From: DASXYG01 sp036502625
Lineage (GTDB): Bacteria > Actinomycetota > Actinomycetes > Streptosporangiales > Streptosporangiaceae
DNA length: 64,000 nt
NCBI GenBank assembly: GCA_036502625.1
Contig: DASXYG010000035.1
Location: forward strand, 96,788-160,787
Direction of reading: 5' to 3'
Shown: piece after piece, positions 47,965 to 56,855 of the stretch
How positions within the stretch are numbered: the stretch's first letter is position 1
How the letters are laid out: every line of letters begins with the position of its first letter
Program-made: the position numbers and the translations under genes
Notes under the pieces: generated by a model
What the model saw: the letters and a program-made list of their open reading frames with translations, nothing else
Told to the model about the DNA's origin: nothing
Database searches by the model: none

Positions 47965-48804
47965 ATGACCACCACCACACCGCGGGTCGCCCTGGTCACC
48001 GGGGCCACCCAGGGCCTGGGCCTGGCCCTCGTCGAAGGGCTGGCGCGGCGGATGTCCCCGCAGGACACCGTCTACCTCACCGGCCGCGACACCGGCCGCG
48101 TCACCAAAGCCGTCGAGGCCGCGCACGGCGGCGGCGCCGCGGTCCGCGGCGAGACCCTCGACGTGTCCGAACCCGGGGCGGCGGCCCGCCTCGCCGCGCG
48201 GCTGGAGGAACGGCACGGCGGCGTGGACATCGTGTTCAACAACGCGGTCATGCGGGTGGGCCCGGACGACGACCCGCGCGCGGTCGTCGACGCCTACACC
48301 GAGGTGAACAACTTCGGCACGACCCGGGTGCTGCGCGCCTTCGCGCCCCTGCTCCGCGACGGCGCGCGGCTGTTCGTCGTGGCCAGCTCCCTGGGCACCC
48401 TGCGCCACCTCGCGCCCGTCCTGCACGACCGCTTCGACGGCCTGGCCTCCCTGTCCGAGGCCGACGAGCAGGTCGCGGCCTGGCGGGACGCGGTCAAGGA
48501 CGGGTCCGCGCGCGCCGGGGCCTGGCCCGGCTTCGTCAACATCCCCTCCAAGATCGGCCAGGTCGCCGCCGTGCGCGCGCTCGCCCAGCGGCGGCGCGCC
48601 CAGGACGCCGAACGGGGCGTCCTCGTCGCCGCCGTCTGCCCCGGCATGATGAACACCCCCACCTCCGCCCTCTGGTGGGACGTCTCGACCGCGCCCAGCC
48701 CGGCGGAGGCCGCCGTCGCCGTCCTCGACCTCGCGTTCGCCCCTGTCGACCCCGGCCAGTACGGGGAGCTCATCCGCGACGGCAAGGTCGTCCCCTGGCG
48801 CTGA
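47965..48804 (+). CDS. SDR-family protein lacking the catalytic tyrosine
   Basis: 279-residue SDR fold with cofactor motif TGATQGLG and NNAVMRVG. Where YxxxK is expected it reads NIPSK (in WPGFVNIPSKIGQVA), so Tyr is replaced by Asn while Lys remains. The rest (PGMMNTP) is intact. It could be a binding protein or use another acid. ATG 47965, apparently leaderless. Divergent from and probably regulated by the LysR gene. Confidence 0.85.
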   Translation: MTTTTPRVALVTGATQGLGLALVEGLARRMSPQDTVYLTGRDTGRVTKAVEAAHGGGAAVRGETLDVSEPGAAARLAARLEERHGGVDIVFNNAVMRVGPDDDPRAVVDAYTEVNNFGTTRVLRAFAPLLRDGARLFVVASSLGTLRHLAPVLHDRFDGLASLSEADEQVAAWRDAVKDGSARAGAWPGFVNIPSKIGQVAAVRALAQRRRAQDAERGVLVAAVCPGMMNTPTSALWWDVSTAPSPAEAAVAVLDLAFAPVDPGQYGELIRDGKVVPWR

Positions 48805-48825
48805 CGGCGAGGCGGGCCCGGCGTG

Positions 48826-51471
48826 TCAGCGGATGACGCGGATGGCCGCGCGTGCCATGGCCGCGTAGCCCGCGTCGCGCGGGTGGCGGTGGTCGGGGCT
48901 GGCGTACGCGCGGCGCATCCGCACCGGGTTCCTCGGGTCGCGCAGCGCGGCGTCGAAGTCGATGTAGTCGTCGAAGATGTGGTCGCGGCGGATGGCCGTG
49001 TTGACGGCCTGCCGGGTGCGCTCGCGGTCCGGGGTGTGGCCGCGCAGGCCGCCGCGCGGGGTGATGGTGCCGCCGATGATCCGGATGCCGTGGGCGTGCG
49101 CGGCCCGCACCGCCTTCCGGTACGCGGCGATCATGGCGGCGGCCGTCCCCGGGTCGTGCCGGCCGTCGATGTCGTTGCCGCCCTCCAGGAACAGCACCAC
49201 CCGCACACCCGGCCGGTTCACGACGTCCTGGGTGAAGCGGGTGAGCCCGGGCGGGCGGAAACCGGACCGCCAGAGCAGGCGCTCGCCCGGCTGGCCCGCG
49301 TCGACGATCCGCGGCGCCCGCGCGCCGTACCGTTGGCGCAGCAGGCGGGCGAGGTCGTCGGGGTAGCGGTGGCCGCGGGTGGAGTGGGCGCCCGCGGTGA
49401 TGGAGTCGCCGAACGCCACCACCGCCGCCGGGCGCAGTGTGCGCAGCGCCGCGGCGACCCGCGTGCGCAGCATCGGGGCCAGCGTACGGGCGAACGTCGT
49501 GGTGAAGTGCGAGTCGTCGAAGTACACGAGCACGTTGCCGATCACCGCGGGGCAGGTGGCCGGCCCGCACAGGTACTCGGTCATGTCGATGAGCCGCACG
49601 TTGGGCGGCAGCGCGGTGAAGTGCGCGGCCAGCGGGCGGCCGTCGTAGAAGTCGGCGCGCCGCCGGTCGCACCGGTCCGAGCCGGCGCCGTACCGCTCGA
49701 CGCACTCCGGCACGCTGAACCCCGGCCGCGGCACGTCGCGGATGGCGATCACCGGGATGCCCATGCGGTCGAGCTGCCGCCAGCGGTCCTCGTAGCCGGC
49801 CGGGACGTACTCGCGCCGGTGCGCGTCCACGTACGTGGCCGTGGTGAACACGGCGTCCGGCCGCAGCCGGCGCAGCACCCGCATGGCGTCGGCGTTCCAC
49901 CGGTCGCAGGCCGGGTACGGCTCGCGGTGGTTGACCTGCGGCACCCCGCTGAACAGGCAGGACGCCTTCGTGATGTACAGCAGCCGCCACGACTCGCGCT
50001 TCGCGGCCCGCTGCAGCGCGGGCAGCCAGTGCCCGGCGCGTGAGCCGCCGACGATGGCGATGGTGCGCGACGCGTGCGCGGGACCGTACGCGCAGACCCG
50101 CGCCTTGTCGCCGGCGATGGTCTGCTGGCAGCCGTGGAAGGCGCTCGGCTCGTCGTCGGACACGGTGAGCGGTCCGGGCAGCACCGGGACGCCCGGTTTC
50201 GTGGCCGCCGCGGACCCTCCTGACCCGGCCATCAGCGCGGCGCCCGGGTAGTCGGCGGTGTCGGCGGCGAGCGTCGCGAGGTGGCGCTTCTCCAGCGTGA
50301 TGCCGCCGGACCAGGCGCCGCACACGGCCAGCACCACGGCCAGGCAGGCCGCGCAGAACGCGAACGAGCCGCGCGGCGTCGCGCCGTAGCGGAACCGGTT
50401 CTCCACGTACTTCGTGGTCGCCACGGCGAGCAGGTACGCCGCGACCAGCACGACCACGCCGCCCTTGAGGCTCACCTCCGAGCGCCGGGTGGCGGCCAGG
50501 TAGAAGACGAGCAGCGGCCAGTGCCACAGGTACAGCGCGTACGAGACGTCGCCGAGGTGGCGCAATGGGCGGGAGGCCAGCAGCCGGTCGGCGCCGTAGC
50601 GCGCGCCGGACGTGCCCGCCACGATCACGGCCACCGCGCTGAGCGTCGGCCACAGCGCCGCGTAGCCGGGGAACACCGTCGAGACCTGCAGCACCAGGCC
50701 GCATGACACCAGGCCGGCGACGCCGAGCCAGCCGAGCGCCACCCGTACGGCGCGCGGCGGGTCGAGCCGCGGCAGCACGATCACCAGCAGGCCGCCGAGG
50801 GCGAACTCCCAGATGCGGGCGACGGTGTCGAAGTAGGTGTACGCCTGGTCGGCGGAGGTGCGCACCACGGAGTAGACCAGCGACGCCGCGAACAGCCCGG
50901 CGAGCACGGCGAGCACCACGCGGGTCTCCGAGCGGCGCAGCCACCGGGCGAGCAGGGCGGTCCCGGCGATCAGCAGCGGCCACGTCAGGTAGAACTGACC
51001 CTGGACCGACAGCGACCAGAAGTGCTGCACGGGGCTGGCGGCGTCGTGCGCGGCCAGGTAGTCGACCGCGGAGTCGGCCAGGTGCCAGTTCTCGACGTAC
51101 AGGGCCGTGGCGACGATCTCGTGCAGCGTGGTCACCCACCGCGAGTGCAGGTCGACCAGCAGCGAGCCGACCACGACCGCCAGCAGCACCACCGTGGACG
51201 TGGGGGTGAGCCGCCGCAGCGTACGCGCCCAGTACGCGACGATCCCGGTGCCGCCCGCGCGCTGCCGGCGGCGGAGCAGCGCGCCCGTGGTGAAGAATCC
51301 GCTGAGCAGCAGGAAGACGTCGACACCGCCGGAGACCCGGCCCAGCCACACGTGGTACGCGGCGACCAGGGTGACCGCCACGGCACGCAGGCCCTGGATC
51401 TCCGGACGGTAGCCGGTGTGCGCCGCGGCCGGACGCCCGGCCTGGACCGGTGTCACGGTGTTCGTGGACAC
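48826..51471 (-). CDS. Acyltransferase-3 with two SGNH hydrolase domains
   Basis: 881 residues, a three-part membrane enzyme. About 20-390: OafA-type acyltransferase with ten or more helices (EIQGLRAVAVTLVAAYH, VDVFLLLSGFF, HFWSLSVQGQFYLTWP), which moves acyl groups from the cytoplasm. About 460-665: SGNH domain 1 (IVGGSRAGHW, C-terminal DDSHFT). About 680-881: a second SGNH/GDSL hydrolase with VVAFGDSITAG, EGGND and DHRHPRDAGY. OafA with one SGNH domain is standard; the extra GDSL domain is not. Likely acetylates or deacylates a surface glycan. Confidence 0.88.
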   Translation of the reverse strand: MSTNTVTPVQAGRPAAAHTGYRPEIQGLRAVAVTLVAAYHVWLGRVSGGVDVFLLLSGFFTTGALLRRRQRAGGTGIVAYWARTLRRLTPTSTVVLLAVVVGSLLVDLHSRWVTTLHEIVATALYVENWHLADSAVDYLAAHDAASPVQHFWSLSVQGQFYLTWPLLIAGTALLARWLRRSETRVVLAVLAGLFAASLVYSVVRTSADQAYTYFDTVARIWEFALGGLLVIVLPRLDPPRAVRVALGWLGVAGLVSCGLVLQVSTVFPGYAALWPTLSAVAVIVAGTSGARYGADRLLASRPLRHLGDVSYALYLWHWPLLVFYLAATRRSEVSLKGGVVVLVAAYLLAVATTKYVENRFRYGATPRGSFAFCAACLAVVLAVCGAWSGGITLEKRHLATLAADTADYPGAALMAGSGGSAAATKPGVPVLPGPLTVSDDEPSAFHGCQQTIAGDKARVCAYGPAHASRTIAIVGGSRAGHWLPALQRAAKRESWRLLYITKASCLFSGVPQVNHREPYPACDRWNADAMRVLRRLRPDAVFTTATYVDAHRREYVPAGYEDRWRQLDRMGIPVIAIRDVPRPGFSVPECVERYGAGSDRCDRRRADFYDGRPLAAHFTALPPNVRLIDMTEYLCGPATCPAVIGNVLVYFDDSHFTTTFARTLAPMLRTRVAAALRTLRPAAVVAFGDSITAGAHSTRGHRYPDDLARLLRQRYGARAPRIVDAGQPGERLLWRSGFRPPGLTRFTQDVVNRPGVRVVLFLEGGNDIDGRHDPGTAAAMIAAYRKAVRAAHAHGIRIIGGTITPRGGLRGHTPDRERTRQAVNTAIRRDHIFDDYIDFDAALRDPRNPVRMRRAYASPDHRHPRDAGYAAMARAAIRVIR

Positions 51472-51594
51472 GCGCGACCGCCTCCGCGTTCACAGAAGTT
51501 TCCCGGATGGGGTGGGGACTCCAGCAGGAATATCACCGCGCGGTTCGGTACGGACCGGTCGCGGCGAACCGCTCGACGAGGGTTCGCCGCCGGT

Positions 51595-52173
51595 TCAACC
51601 CCCGGTCACCCGGCCCGCCAGGACGCGGGCAGGGTCGACGACCGTGGTGAGCAGTCCGGTCCGCACGTCGTACGCGTAGCCGCCGATCCGCACGTTGCGG
51701 ATGCTGGGCGCCAGCTCCGGGGCGGTGCGCAGGCGTTCGACGTCGGCGCGGACGGTCGCGGCCGGGTCGAGCACCGCCATGGCGGCGGCCGTCCGCTCGT
51801 CGTACCCGCCGCGTGCCGCGTAGCCGCGGCGCAGCTCCTCGTCGGCGAACAGGCCGGAGCCGCAGTCGGTGTGGTGGATGACCGCCACCTCGAACCAGTC
51901 GGCGTTCGGGGTCTTGTTCTCGTGCAGGTGGCAGATCCAGGCGAGGTCCTTGAGCACGGACGGGGTGACCCGGCCGCCGACATTGCGGGCGACGATCGCC
52001 TCGCCGAGCCGCGCGCCGAGGATGGCCGCGGGGTCCACGCGCGGGTCGACGCAGGTGATGACGTACACCTGCTTGAACGGGACGAACGGGATCGCCGGGA
52101 CGTTCTCCTTCGCCTCGGTGGCCGCGAACTCGGCGTTGCGGGCGAGGAAGACGGCGAAGTTCGAGGACGGCAT
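51595..52173 (-). CDS. Beta-class carbonic anhydrase-like protein
   Basis: 192-residue beta carbonic anhydrase. Zn-site motifs TCVDPRVDP (Cys and the Asp-Arg dyad) and VIHHTDCGSG (His and second Cys) are complete. Reversible CO2 hydration in the cytoplasm. ATG 52173. It lies 13 bp after the alpha/beta hydrolase in one transcript, so it appears to be under the same TetR control, unusual for a housekeeping anhydrase. Confidence 0.88.
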   Translation of the reverse strand: MPSSNFAVFLARNAEFAATEAKENVPAIPFVPFKQVYVITCVDPRVDPAAILGARLGEAIVARNVGGRVTPSVLKDLAWICHLHENKTPNADWFEVAVIHHTDCGSGLFADEELRRGYAARGGYDERTAAAMAVLDPAATVRADVERLRTAPELAPSIRNVRIGGYAYDVRTGLLTTVVDPARVLAGRVTGG

Positions 52174-52186
52174 GACGGGGCTCCGA

Positions 52187-52945
52187 TCAGTGGGATGCGC
52201 GGGCGGTGGACGGGCGGACCGAGGCGGCGGCCGTACGGATGAGGTCGGCGACCTCCGCGGGCCGGGAGACCGGGGCGGCGTGTGAGGACGCGACCTCGGC
52301 CGTCCGGGATCCGGCGCGGTCGGCCATGAAGCGCAGGACGGCGGGCGGCAGCGAACGGTCGCGGGTGGAGACCAGCGCCCAGGACGGGAGCGCGCGCCAC
52401 GACGGCTCGCCGGGCAGCGGCTCGCCGAGCACCGCCGGGTCGACCGGCCGCTGGCTCGCCGCCATGACCGCGGCGTGCGCCGGGTCGACGTCGGCGGCGT
52501 ACACCTCCGCGAAGCGCTCCGGCGCGAGGGTCAGGTCGTCGCCGCCGAGCGGGTTCGGTACGACGGCGAGGTTCCTGGGGACCAGCAGGCTGCCGGGGAA
52601 CCGCTCGTTGAGCTCCCCCGCGCTCTCGCCCGTGTCCGGCTGGAACGCCGCGACGTAGACCAGCGCCGCGACGGCGCCGGTGGCGGTGATCGCGGGGTGG
52701 GAGATGACGGCGCCGGCGTAGGAGTGGCCGGCGAGCACCACCGGGGCGGGCAGGCGTCCGAGGAACCCGGCCAGGTAGGCGGCGTCCCCCTCCAGGCTGC
52801 GCATCGGCAGGGCCGGGGCGTGCACCGCGGCCCCGTCCGCCTGGAGCCGCCGGGTCACCTCGTTCCACACCGAGGCGTCGGTCAGCGCGCCGTGGACGAG
52901 CACGATCGTCGGCGCAGTGCTAGATAGAACGTTCGTTCTTCTCAT
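52187..52945 (-). CDS. Alpha/beta hydrolase
   Basis: 252-residue alpha/beta hydrolase: oxyanion loop VLVHGALTDASVW, nucleophile elbow LAGHSYAGA, acid STRDRSLPP, and His in ASSHAAPVSRP. It resembles salicylate-esterase/EstC-like fold members. ATG 52945 has no ribosome site. A -35 TTGACC, 17-bp spacer and -10 TACCGT on the minus strand predict a leaderless mRNA, and codons 4-8 contain one operator arm. First gene of an operon with the carbonic anhydrase. Confidence 0.88.
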   Translation of the reverse strand: MRRTNVLSSTAPTIVLVHGALTDASVWNEVTRRLQADGAAVHAPALPMRSLEGDAAYLAGFLGRLPAPVVLAGHSYAGAVISHPAITATGAVAALVYVAAFQPDTGESAGELNERFPGSLLVPRNLAVVPNPLGGDDLTLAPERFAEVYAADVDPAHAAVMAASQRPVDPAVLGEPLPGEPSWRALPSWALVSTRDRSLPPAVLRFMADRAGSRTAEVASSHAAPVSRPAEVADLIRTAAASVRPSTARASH

Positions 52946-52995
52946 GGGGATGACGGTACAGACCCGCCGGTGTTAGGTCAACAGAACGTTCTATC
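52923..52995. promoter_or_regulatory. Paired TetR operators framing a leaderless promoter
   Basis: GATAGAACGTTC (52923-52934) and its exact reverse complement GAACGTTCTATC (52984-52995) flank a minus-strand promoter: -35 TTGACC (52976-52981), 17-bp spacer, -10 TACCGT (52953-52958), then 7 nt to ATG 52945. The left operator lies inside the hydrolase coding start; the right one abuts the tetR start at 52999. Confidence 0.8.
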
Positions 52996-52998
52996 TCT

Positions 52999-53574
52999 AT
53001 GATTGGGGGCATGGTGAGCGCCGCTTCGAGTCCGCGCGAACGTCTGCTGGAGACCGCGCGCCGGCTTTTCTACGCCGAGGGCATCCACACCGTGCCGGTG
53101 GACCGCCTGGTCACCGAGGCCGGCGTGACCAGGGCGACCTTCTACCGGCACTTCCCGGCCAAGGAGGACCTCGTGGAGGCGTACCTCCGGGCCACCGACG
53201 CGGACCTGCGCGCGGCGGTGGGCGACGCCCTCGACCGGCCGGGCCCGAAGGACGCCGCCGCCGCGCTGCTCGACCTCATCGGCCAGGTCACCTGCTCGGC
53301 CGGCTTCCGCGGCTGCCACTTCATCAACGCCTCGGCCGAGTACCCCGATGCCGAGGACCCGGTCCGCGTCGCCGTGGCCGAGCACCGCGCCTGGTTCCAG
53401 GAGACCGTGACCCGCCTCGCCGGCGAGGCCGGGCACCCCGATCCCGACTACGCCGGCCGTGTGCTGGTGCTGCTGCACGACGGCGCGCTCTCGGCGGCCG
53501 AGCTCGACGACCCGGAGCGCGTACGGGAGACCGTGATCCGGGCCGGCCGTGAGCTCCTCGGCCTCAAGGACTGA
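52999..53574 (+). CDS. TetR-family regulator
   Basis: 191-residue TetR protein (ERLLETARRLFYAEGIHTVP, VTRATFYRHFPAKEDLVEAY). The C-terminal part includes GCHFINASAEYPDAEDP, seen in LmrA-like members. ATG 52999 used; ATG 53011 is in frame but GGGGGC touches it. It sits next to paired GAACGTTC operators and most likely represses the divergent hydrolase/carbonic anhydrase operon and itself. Confidence 0.88.
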   Translation: MIGGMVSAASSPRERLLETARRLFYAEGIHTVPVDRLVTEAGVTRATFYRHFPAKEDLVEAYLRATDADLRAAVGDALDRPGPKDAAAALLDLIGQVTCSAGFRGCHFINASAEYPDAEDPVRVAVAEHRAWFQETVTRLAGEAGHPDPDYAGRVLVLLHDGALSAAELDDPERVRETVIRAGRELLGLKD

Positions 53575-53586
53575 CGGCCCGGGGCC

Positions 53587-55965
53587 TCAGACCCGCCAGC
53601 GGTCCGGGCCGCCGGGCGCCGGGTCGTAGCGGCACGACCCGCCCGTACGGACCGAGGCCCGCAGGTGCGCGGCCGCGTGCGGCGCGGCCACCGCGATCTT
53701 GTCGATCGCCGCGCGGAGGGTCCGCGTGACGTTGACCCGCGCGCGCTCCGCCTCGGGCGCCACCTCGCGGTCGCGGCCACCGAGCCCGGCGGCGCCGCGC
53801 AGCTCGCGGAGCAGCGCCCGCCGTTCCGCCTCGGCCCGTTCCGCCGCCGCGCCGTCGCCCGTACGGTCGGCGGCCTCGATCGCGGCGGTGACCTCGCCGA
53901 GCCGCCGCCGGTACGCGTCGCGCGCGGCGGTGTCGATCACCGGGCCCGGCGCGGAGGCGGCGAGCCCCGCGCCGCCGGCCGCGAGGTCGAGCGCGCGTAC
54001 GTCGCGGCCGGGCGCGGCGAGCAGCGCGCGGAGGTAGTGCAGGCCGCGGCCGTCGCGCAGCCGGGCCTGTTCGTCGCCGGCCGTCAGCAGCCAGTCGTCG
54101 CCGTCGCGGGCGAGCGTCCATTCGCCGGCGGGCCGGCCGAGCCGCGCCAGCAGGACGGACATGCCGAGGCGCTCGGCGATCCCGCGCGCCCGGCCGCGGC
54201 ACGCGGCGGCGCGTCCGGCCTCCCCGGACGCCTCGAGCGCGTCGGCGAGGCCGGCCAGGCTGTGCGCCAGGAAGGGCAGCGCGCCGATCCGCTCTTCGAG
54301 CTCGACCGCCTCGCCGAAGTCGCCGGCCGCGTCCGCGTCGCGGCCCATCGTGGCGGCCAGCAGGCCCAGTTGGTGGGAGACCGGGCCCCAGGCGCTGTTG
54401 GCGCCCGCCCACACGACCAGCCGTCCCCGGTACGGGACCAGCGCGGCGTGGATCCGCGCGGCGGCGGCGCGGTCACCGGTCGCCGCCGCGACGACCGCCA
54501 GGTCGGTCATGGCGCCGAGCCAGCGCGGCCCGGAGGCGGCGAGCGCGCGGGGCAGGAGGCCGTCGAGCTCGGCCGCCGCGTCGTCCGTACGGCCGAGGGA
54601 GACCAGCAGCCGGGCCGCCGTCGCCTCGAACAGGTGGCCGGGGCTCCGGCGGGCCGCCGCCAGCAGCGCGTCGACGGCGCGCTCCCATTCGGCGACGCCC
54701 GCCCCCGTCTCCAGGGCGATCGACAGGGCCAGGGTCTCGCTGATCGCCTCGGCGTCGGCCAGCCCGGCCTCCCGCGCCGACGCCGCCACCCGCCCGGTGA
54801 GCCGTCCGGCCTGGTCGAAGCGGCCGTGCAGGACGGCGAGCATGGCGTGGCGCGCGGTCACCATGACGGCCGCCTGCGGGTCGCCCGCGGCGGTGACCTC
54901 GCGGGCGAACGCCGCGAGCGCCGACTCGGCCTCGGGCACCCGGCCCAGCTCCATGAGCGCCACGAACCGCCAGAACAGGCCGTGCCGTTCGCGCGTGCCG
55001 TCGCCGGCCGCGCGGGCCAGCTCGATGATCTCCGAGCCGGCGTCCAGCCGGTCCCGCGCGCCTTCGGGGTCCCACAGGGCGTGCAAGCGCGCGTCGAGCA
55101 CCTCGGCGAGCGGCCCGGGGTCGCCGGCCCGGCGCGCGAGGGCGAGCGCCTCGTCGGACAGCGCGCGCCGCCGCGCGGCCGCGGACGCGTCGCCGAGCAG
55201 CTCGCGGGCCAGCCGGGCGAGGACGCGGCTCCGGGTGGCGTCGTCGCGCGTCCGTTCGGCGGCCGCCTCCAGCAGGCGGACCACGTTGGTGTCGACGTCC
55301 AGGAACGGCACGGTCGACGGCGCGGTGAGCGCCAGGCGGACGACCGGGTCGCCGTCTCCGGGGCCGGTCAGCTCCCCCGCCAGCCGCCGGGCCACGCCGG
55401 GCAGGCCGCGCGACGCCAGCCACAGCGCGTGGCCCGCGTCCGCGTCCGCGGTGGCGACCGCCGCGGCGAGGTCGGCCTCGCGCAGGCCGCCGAGCCGCAG
55501 CTCAGGACGCGGCCCCAGCGGGCGCGCGGACGTGGCGATCACCGCGACACGTACGGCGGCGCAGCGGGCGGCCAGCACCGACAGCATCTCGACGGCGTCG
55601 GGTCCGCCGCGGTCGATGTCGTCGACGACGACGAGCCGGGGCGGGCCGGACGCGAGGTGGCGCGCGGCGGCGTCGAGGTCGAGCGGGCCGGTGCCGTCGG
55701 CCAGCAGGGCGGCGGTCAGCTCGGCCGGGGCGCCGGTGTCGCGCAGCAACTGGGCCCAGACCATGCGGCCCGGCTGCGACTCGGGTGGGGAGGCCCACAG
55801 GACCTCGAACCCATGGCCGCGCGCGTCGTCCGCCGCGGCCTCGGCCAGCGCCGTCTTCCCGGATCCCGGCGGGCCGGCGAGGACCAGGAGGCCGCCGGTG
55901 CCGTCCGCGGCCCGGTCCAGCAGGCGGCCGATCTCCGCCAGCTCGCGGCCCCGTCCGACAAGCAC
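53587..55965 (-). CDS. AAA-TPR regulator with C-terminal conserved domain
   Basis: About 792 residues. P-loop LAGPPGSGKTAL near the N-terminus, Walker B LVVVDDID, then a long run of helical TPR-like repeats, and a C-terminal 180-residue module (RDGRGLHYLRALLAAPGRDV, then ARVNVTRTLRAAIDKI and LRASVRTGGSC). No LuxR helix-turn-helix is found, unlike MalT-type regulators. GTG 55965 is preferred because the frame upstream would overlap the divergent hydrolase. Likely a transcription regulator using ATP; targets unknown. Confidence 0.82.
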   Translation of the reverse strand: MLVGRGRELAEIGRLLDRAADGTGGLLVLAGPPGSGKTALAEAAADDARGHGFEVLWASPPESQPGRMVWAQLLRDTGAPAELTAALLADGTGPLDLDAAARHLASGPPRLVVVDDIDRGGPDAVEMLSVLAARCAAVRVAVIATSARPLGPRPELRLGGLREADLAAAVATADADAGHALWLASRGLPGVARRLAGELTGPGDGDPVVRLALTAPSTVPFLDVDTNVVRLLEAAAERTRDDATRSRVLARLARELLGDASAAARRRALSDEALALARRAGDPGPLAEVLDARLHALWDPEGARDRLDAGSEIIELARAAGDGTRERHGLFWRFVALMELGRVPEAESALAAFAREVTAAGDPQAAVMVTARHAMLAVLHGRFDQAGRLTGRVAASAREAGLADAEAISETLALSIALETGAGVAEWERAVDALLAAARRSPGHLFEATAARLLVSLGRTDDAAAELDGLLPRALAASGPRWLGAMTDLAVVAAATGDRAAAARIHAALVPYRGRLVVWAGANSAWGPVSHQLGLLAATMGRDADAAGDFGEAVELEERIGALPFLAHSLAGLADALEASGEAGRAAACRGRARGIAERLGMSVLLARLGRPAGEWTLARDGDDWLLTAGDEQARLRDGRGLHYLRALLAAPGRDVRALDLAAGGAGLAASAPGPVIDTAARDAYRRRLGEVTAAIEAADRTGDGAAAERAEAERRALLRELRGAAGLGGRDREVAPEAERARVNVTRTLRAAIDKIAVAAPHAAAHLRASVRTGGSCRYDPAPGGPDRWRV

Positions 55966-56051
55966 ACCCCGGACCCTACCGCGGGGCCGTGCGTACGGAT
56001 CGTTCGCCGCCGATTTACGCCTTCCGGGTGACGTCAACGTGGAGGCGGAGG

Positions 56052-56855
56052 ATGGAATCACGCGATCTCGGCGGCCTGGCCGCCGTACTCGAGGGGGGTA
56101 CGGCGTACGGCGCGCCGCTCGTGCTGCTGCACGGGCTGACGTTCGACCAGGCCATGTGGTGGCCCGTCCTGGCGGAGCTGCGCAGGGCCCGCGCCGGGGG
56201 GCCGGTGCTCGCCCTGGACCTGCCGGGGCACGGGGGCTCGCCGGCGTGGCCGTCGTACGGCCTCGACGGCGTGGCCGCGGCGGTGCATGACGCCGTCGCG
56301 GAGGCCGGGCTCCCCGCGCCGGTGGTCGTCGGCCACTCGATGGCCGCGGTGCTCGCGACCGTCTACGCCGCCGCGTACCCGGCGGCCGGCGTCGTCAACG
56401 TGGACCAGCCGCTGTGGATGGAACCCGCCGCGGCGTTCGCCCGGTCGCTGGAAGGCGAGATCCGCGGGGGCGGTTTCGCCACGGCGTGGGCGCGCGTCGA
56501 GGCGGGCATGCACATGGAGGCGCTGCCCGCGCAGGCGCGCGAGCTGCTCCGGGCGAACCGCCATCCGCGGCAGGACCTGGTCGCCGGGTACTGGCGCGAG
56601 CTGTTCGACACGCCGGTGCCCGAGCTCGCCGGGAACCTGGCCGCCGCGCTCGGCGCCGTACGGGAGAAGGGGATCCCGTACCTGTTCGTCTCCGGGCACG
56701 AGGTCGACCCCGCGTACCGCCGCTGGCTGGACCGGGCGCTGCCGGACGCCCGTACGGAGGTCTGGCCGGGCGGCGGCCACTTCCCGCAGCTCGCGGACCC
56801 CGGCCGCTTCGCCGGACGCCTGGCGGCCATCGCGGGATGGGGTGATCCGGCGTGA
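56052..56855 (+). CDS. Alpha/beta hydrolase
   Basis: 267-residue alpha/beta hydrolase: LLHGLTFDQAMW, nucleophile elbow VVGHSMAAV, base in GGGHFPQLADP. ATG 56052 after GGAGGCGGAGG. Its stop overlaps the GTG of an ECF sigma gene (GTGA), so both come from one transcript. The substrate is unknown; a link to envelope stress is only suggested by context. Confidence 0.88.
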   Translation: MESRDLGGLAAVLEGGTAYGAPLVLLHGLTFDQAMWWPVLAELRRARAGGPVLALDLPGHGGSPAWPSYGLDGVAAAVHDAVAEAGLPAPVVVGHSMAAVLATVYAAAYPAAGVVNVDQPLWMEPAAAFARSLEGEIRGGGFATAWARVEAGMHMEALPAQARELLRANRHPRQDLVAGYWRELFDTPVPELAGNLAAALGAVREKGIPYLFVSGHEVDPAYRRWLDRALPDARTEVWPGGGHFPQLADPGRFAGRLAAIAGWGDPA

